Source: Dehalococcoidia bacterium (lineage in GTDB: Bacteria > Chloroflexota > Dehalococcoidia > JACPQF01). From it: a stretch of DNA of 6,057 bases. The stretch lies in contig JAUSEJ010000140.1 in the NCBI GenBank assembly GCA_030650265.1, positions 1-6,057 on the forward strand, in the 5' to 3' direction. The position numbers and the translations under genes were made by a program. Below the pieces are notes generated by a model. That model was not told the DNA's origin, did not search any database, and worked only from the letters and a program-made list of their open reading frames with translations. Positions 5,070-6,057 of the stretch are shown here, one piece after another (within the stretch, counting starts at the first letter, position 1; every line of letters begins with the position of its first letter).

Positions 5070-5142
5070 CGCCTTCCTCCGGGTGTGATGTTTGAAACAC
5101 CGCAAAGGTCTAGAAGATACGGACTGGAACAGGACAAAGTTG

Positions 5143-5172
5143 AGTATAGCAAAAGGAGCCTGGAACGGTCAA
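5143..5172 (-). promoter_or_regulatory. Sigma-70 type promoter upstream of the ECF sigma operon
   Basis: On the minus strand TTGACC (-35, 5167-5172) and TATACT (-10, 5143-5148) are 18 nt apart. The predicted start near 5136 gives a leader of about 83 nt containing the upstream ORF. Because the match is to the housekeeping consensus, basal expression would not require the ECF factor; a convincing ECF-type autoregulatory promoter was not seen here. The -35 lies 20 nt downstream of the surE stop codon, so this starts a new transcription unit. Confidence 0.75.
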
Positions 5173-5191
5173 CTAGGCGACCAACCTATGA

Positions 5192-5986
5192 TCATTCGGG
5201 TTGACACCTGGCAAACTTGAGGTGTTCGAGCAAGCCAGGACAGATATTCTGCAAGTCGCTGATTCTATCGCTAGCCGCTAGATTGCTTTGAAGGGGAGTT
5301 ATGGATATTCTTTTGTTTCGCAAGGCCCAGATGTCGGTGCCCTGCTCAATTGCCCATTCCGGGCTACCGCGGGTTATCCAGTGGAGAGACCGACCACGCT
5401 GATCCTTTTCCACTTTAACCACGTCCACATAGCTTCGCCCGGCAAGGTCGGTGATCTCGATACCCTGAATCTCCTCGTAAGGCAAGTTGGGAACGTTGAC
5501 GTTGAGAAGCATGCCATCGGTTAACCGGCCTTCCTTGAAGCGCTCTACCAATGCGCCCGCAAGAGCGGCAGCTACGGAAAAGCCCGGGTTGTCCAGTGAG
5601 CCCACCGATAGGGCAACCGATGTTATGCCATAGAAATATCCCTGAAGGGCAGCCCCTACCGTGCCAGAGATTAAGACATCGTTGCCGAGGTTGGCTCCCT
5701 CGTTGATGCCGGAGAAGATCATGTCGATTTTGCCCGGGAAGAGGCCTCCCAGGCCAAGAATTACACAGTCGGCAGGCGTGCCATCGATAGCGTAACATAC
5801 CGCAGAGCGCCCTTGCTTAAGTTCGCGCACGCGCAGGGGACGATGGAGAGTTACGGCCGTGCCGACGCCACTCCTCTCCCTATCGGGAGCGATGACGACG
5901 ATTTCGGCGACCTTGCCGAGTTCTTCCGCCAGTTGCCATAGGCCATCAGCGTCTACGCCATCGTCGTTAGTGACAAGAATCCTCAG
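5192..5986 (-). CDS. surE: 5'/3'-nucleotidase SurE, with apparent CTG start
   Basis: SurE is a divalent-metal-dependent survival protein that dephosphorylates nucleoside monophosphates and can cleave short polyphosphate. Translated from CTG at 5986, the protein is 264 residues, the normal family length, and begins with RILVTNDDGVDADGL. The metal and phosphate ligands align with the family: Asp8, Asp9, Ser39 in APDRERSG, and Asn95 in FSGINEGANLGNDVLISGTV, with DGTPADCV (68-75) between. The first in-frame alternative start is a GTG at 5830, which would delete the first 52 residues and most of the active site, so it is not credible. A TGA lies two codons upstream of the CTG, leaving CTG as the only plausible start; AGGAG (5993-5997) is 6 nt away. 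The CTG shares bases with the stop of a frame entering from the right (CTGA overlap). A base error converting ATG or TTG to CTG cannot be excluded. Confidence 0.93.
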   Translation of the reverse strand: MRILVTNDDGVDADGLWQLAEELGKVAEIVVIAPDRERSGVGTAVTLHRPLRVRELKQGRSAVCYAIDGTPADCVILGLGGLFPGKIDMIFSGINEGANLGNDVLISGTVGAALQGYFYGITSVALSVGSLDNPGFSVAAALAGALVERFKEGRLTDGMLLNVNVPNLPYEEIQGIEITDLAGRSYVDVVKVEKDQRGRSLHWITRGSPEWAIEQGTDIWALRNKRISITPLQSNLAASDRISDLQNICPGLLEHLKFARCQPE

Positions 5987-6057
5987 GGTTCACTCCTCTT
6001 CGTTGCTAAGCTTAGAAGCATATCGCTGGATGATACCCGGAGCGCCCTCACCCTAAT
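5983..6057 (-). CDS. Possible C-terminal tail of a gene upstream of surE (partial, right edge)
   Basis: One minus-strand frame is open from the window edge for 24 codons, ending with ATKRSEP and a TGA at 5985-5983. It is the only minus-strand frame open right to the edge; the other two have stops near 6053 and at about 6050. Its stop overlaps the surE start as CTGA, the geometry typical of coupled operon genes. The stretch is far too short to identify, and it may simply be non-coding leader of surE. Nothing recognisable is seen in it. Confidence 0.25.
   Translation of the reverse strand: MRVRALRVSSSDMLLSLATKRSEP
5993..5997 (-). promoter_or_regulatory. Ribosome binding site supporting the CTG start of surE
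   Basis: AGGAG on the minus strand, 6 nt from CTG at 5986. The same spacing is used for fabH, the small Cys protein, the membrane protein and the sigma leader ORF in this window, which makes a chance match less likely. Confidence 0.75.

Noticed and set aside
4885..5100. Leftward frame starting with an ATG upstream of the sigma factor, as a possible N-terminal extension
   Set aside because: It is in a different frame from the sigma domains and becomes Ser/Arg/Pro-rich off-frame translation; it would need a frameshift to matter.
5167..5182. GGTC-N8-GACC inverted repeat overlapping the sigma operon -35 box as an operator
   Set aside because: Arms of 4 nt are expected by chance and do not extend outward.
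1..6057. CRISPR arrays, tRNA/rRNA genes, transposases, toxin-antitoxin pairs or phage genes
   Set aside because: Looked for on both strands; no spaced direct repeats, cloverleaf, rRNA-like sequence or recognisable mobile-element protein was seen.

Overview
The window comes from a bacterium of moderate GC content. Almost everything is coded leftward (minus strand) in tightly packed genes. Translation signals are clear: Shine-Dalgarno cores usually lie about 6 nt before the start, and start codons are often non-ATG (TTG for fabH, the small Cys protein and the edge phosphatase; GTG for the sigma factor; apparently CTG for surE). Vegetative promoters are close to the TTGACA-17-TATAAT consensus. 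The gene set and style suggest an anaerobe-type lineage such as Chloroflexota (Dehalococcoidia-like). This is an impression from protein style, not a demonstrated placement.

Layout from left to right. (1) At 1-67 the window opens inside the N-terminus of a leftward PHP-domain phosphatase of the CpsB/YwqE type, with its own near-perfect promoter at 100-128. (2) 144-1505 is a GT9-family glycosyltransferase, so the left end looks like a cell-surface polysaccharide region. (3) 1506-1640 is a divergent control region with two back-to-back sigma-70 promoters whose -35 boxes are only 6 nt apart. The leftward one drives the glycosyltransferase and the rightward one drives a 52-residue Cys-rich protein (1641-1799), the only confident rightward gene. 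(4) 1800-1887 separates convergent genes and holds a 24-bp-arm inverted repeat built from 8-nt units. (5) 1888-4087, read leftward, is accB (biotin carboxyl carrier protein), fabH (ketoacyl-ACP synthase III) and an orphan seven-helix membrane protein, with gaps of 24 and 31 nt. (6) 4132-5053 is an ECF sigma factor followed by an overlapping single-pass membrane protein, probably its anti-sigma partner. A strong promoter at 5143-5172 and a leader with a possible 9-codon upstream ORF precede the sigma gene. (7) 5192-5986 is surE, complete only if a CTG start is accepted; its start overlaps the stop of a reading frame that runs in from the right edge.

Working together: sigma factor, putative anti-sigma, accB, fabH and the membrane protein lie on one strand with gaps of at most 41 nt and no convincing internal terminator. 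They may be one transcriptional unit, which would tie an extracytoplasmic-stress type regulator to the malonyl-CoA and chain-initiation steps of fatty acid synthesis. That link is inferred from layout alone. No tRNA, rRNA, CRISPR array, transposase or attachment site was seen. No gene-free stretch exceeds 300 bases; the longest are about 138 nt (5054-5191) and 135 nt (1506-1640), and both hold promoters.
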